Origin: a virus
Reading direction: 5' to 3' (one strand)
Length of the DNA: 23,304 bases
Virus record (IMG/VR): IMGVR_UViG_3300035201_000188
Span: 1 to 23,304 of that record
This document shows positions 23,144-23,304 of the stretch, one piece after another; the stretch's first letter is position 1, and each line of letters starts with the position of its first letter. A program made the position numbers and the translations under genes. Under the pieces are notes generated by a model, which worked only from the letters and a program-made list of their open reading frames with translations, was not told where the DNA came from and did not search any database.

Positions 23144-23174
23144 AAAAAAAGGCGGAACGATTAGTTCGCTCCGC
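23144..23174 (-). terminator. Strong rho-independent terminator
   Basis: Minus strand: GCGGAGCG (23174-23167) pairs with CGTTCCGC (23159-23152) over 8 bp including one G-U; an additional A-T closes the loop, and the hairpin is followed by C and seven T residues (23150-23144). It ends the partial gene at the right edge, whose stop codon lies in the loop. Confidence 0.9.
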
Positions 23175-23304
23175 TGTTAGGATGTCTAACCTCATCTTGG
23201 TACTTAGGGTTAAACAATTGGTACATTTTGTTGCCGATTGAGTTCATTAATGCTGCCTCTTTATCACCATAATCTTGATAATCAGCAAGGGCAGAATCAA
23301 TTGC
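23161..23304 (-). CDS. C-terminal part of an unidentified gene, cut by window edge
   Basis: The last 47 codons of a gene that begins beyond the window. The visible end reads AIDSALADYQDYGDKEAALM, then NSIGNKMYQLFNPKYQDEVR and HPNSGAN. It is acidic and then polar, soluble in appearance, and no family can be named from this fragment. The frame is open to the window edge. A start at the internal ATG (28-residue product) cannot be excluded. The last codons encode the 5' arm of the terminator hairpin. Confidence 0.65.
   Translation of the reverse strand, partial: AIDSALADYQDYGDKEAALMNSIGNKMYQLFNPKYQDEVRHPNSGAN

Noticed and set aside
23139-23144. TATACT as a promoter for the small-gene operon
   Set aside because: No acceptable -35 at 16-18 nt; it coincides with the T run of the terminator.

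Overview
The window looks like part of a T4-like myovirus (cyanomyovirus) infecting marine Synechococcus or Prochlorococcus. Evidence: a gp25-gp6 baseplate pair, followed by an enormous glycine-rich YHYH-domain structural protein and a tail-fibre-like protein; late-promoter motifs of the NATAAATA type; and many 50-80 residue acidic proteins packed end to end. Every gene I can support is on the minus strand, so the window reads biologically from right to left. The call rests on protein-family recognition by eye; no database search was possible. A related marine T4-like phage of another host (for example a pelagiphage) is the main alternative.

Right end (about 21.5-23.3 kb): a tract of small genes. 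A partial gene ends in a strong rho-independent terminator. Then come tiny genes of 59, 57, 81, 70 and 59 aa (several touching or overlapping by ATGA or TAA-ATG), a 388-bp non-coding stretch, and a 54-aa gene. The non-coding stretch holds a sigma70-like promoter and a cluster of TTTTCCACA 9-mers, which match the cyanobacterial DnaA box as I remember it. A second gene-poor stretch (21255-21564) holds another near-consensus sigma70 promoter, with a 9-bp dyad around its -35 box, an extended -10 promoter and a G-rich patch.

Middle (19.4-21.25 kb): an early/middle-type operon. A conserved 78-aa gene comes first. A GT-A-fold glycosyltransferase-like gene follows, with its own TTGACG-N17-TAAAAT promoter. 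Then come five tiny genes (58, 28, 55, 50, 67 aa) joined by 1-nt gaps or 1-11-nt overlaps, two of them encoding one-helix membrane proteins. A rho-independent terminator at 19339-19373 closes this unit.

Left (1-19.3 kb): the late structural module. A 56-aa ORF is followed by a late promoter, gp25 (133 aa), gp6 (644 aa) and a 4879-aa giant protein, all nearly abutting. A second late promoter precedes a 678-aa tail-fibre-like protein. A third precedes a gene of which only the first 14 nt are in the window. The three late promoters sit 20-22 nt upstream of their start codons. gp25 and gp6 are baseplate wedge components; the giant and 678-aa proteins are most simply read as baseplate/tail-periphery and host-contact proteins.

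Most interesting: the TTTTCCACA cluster with its perfect 11-bp inverted repeat, the dyad-bracketed early promoter, and the multi-family repeat architecture of the giant protein.
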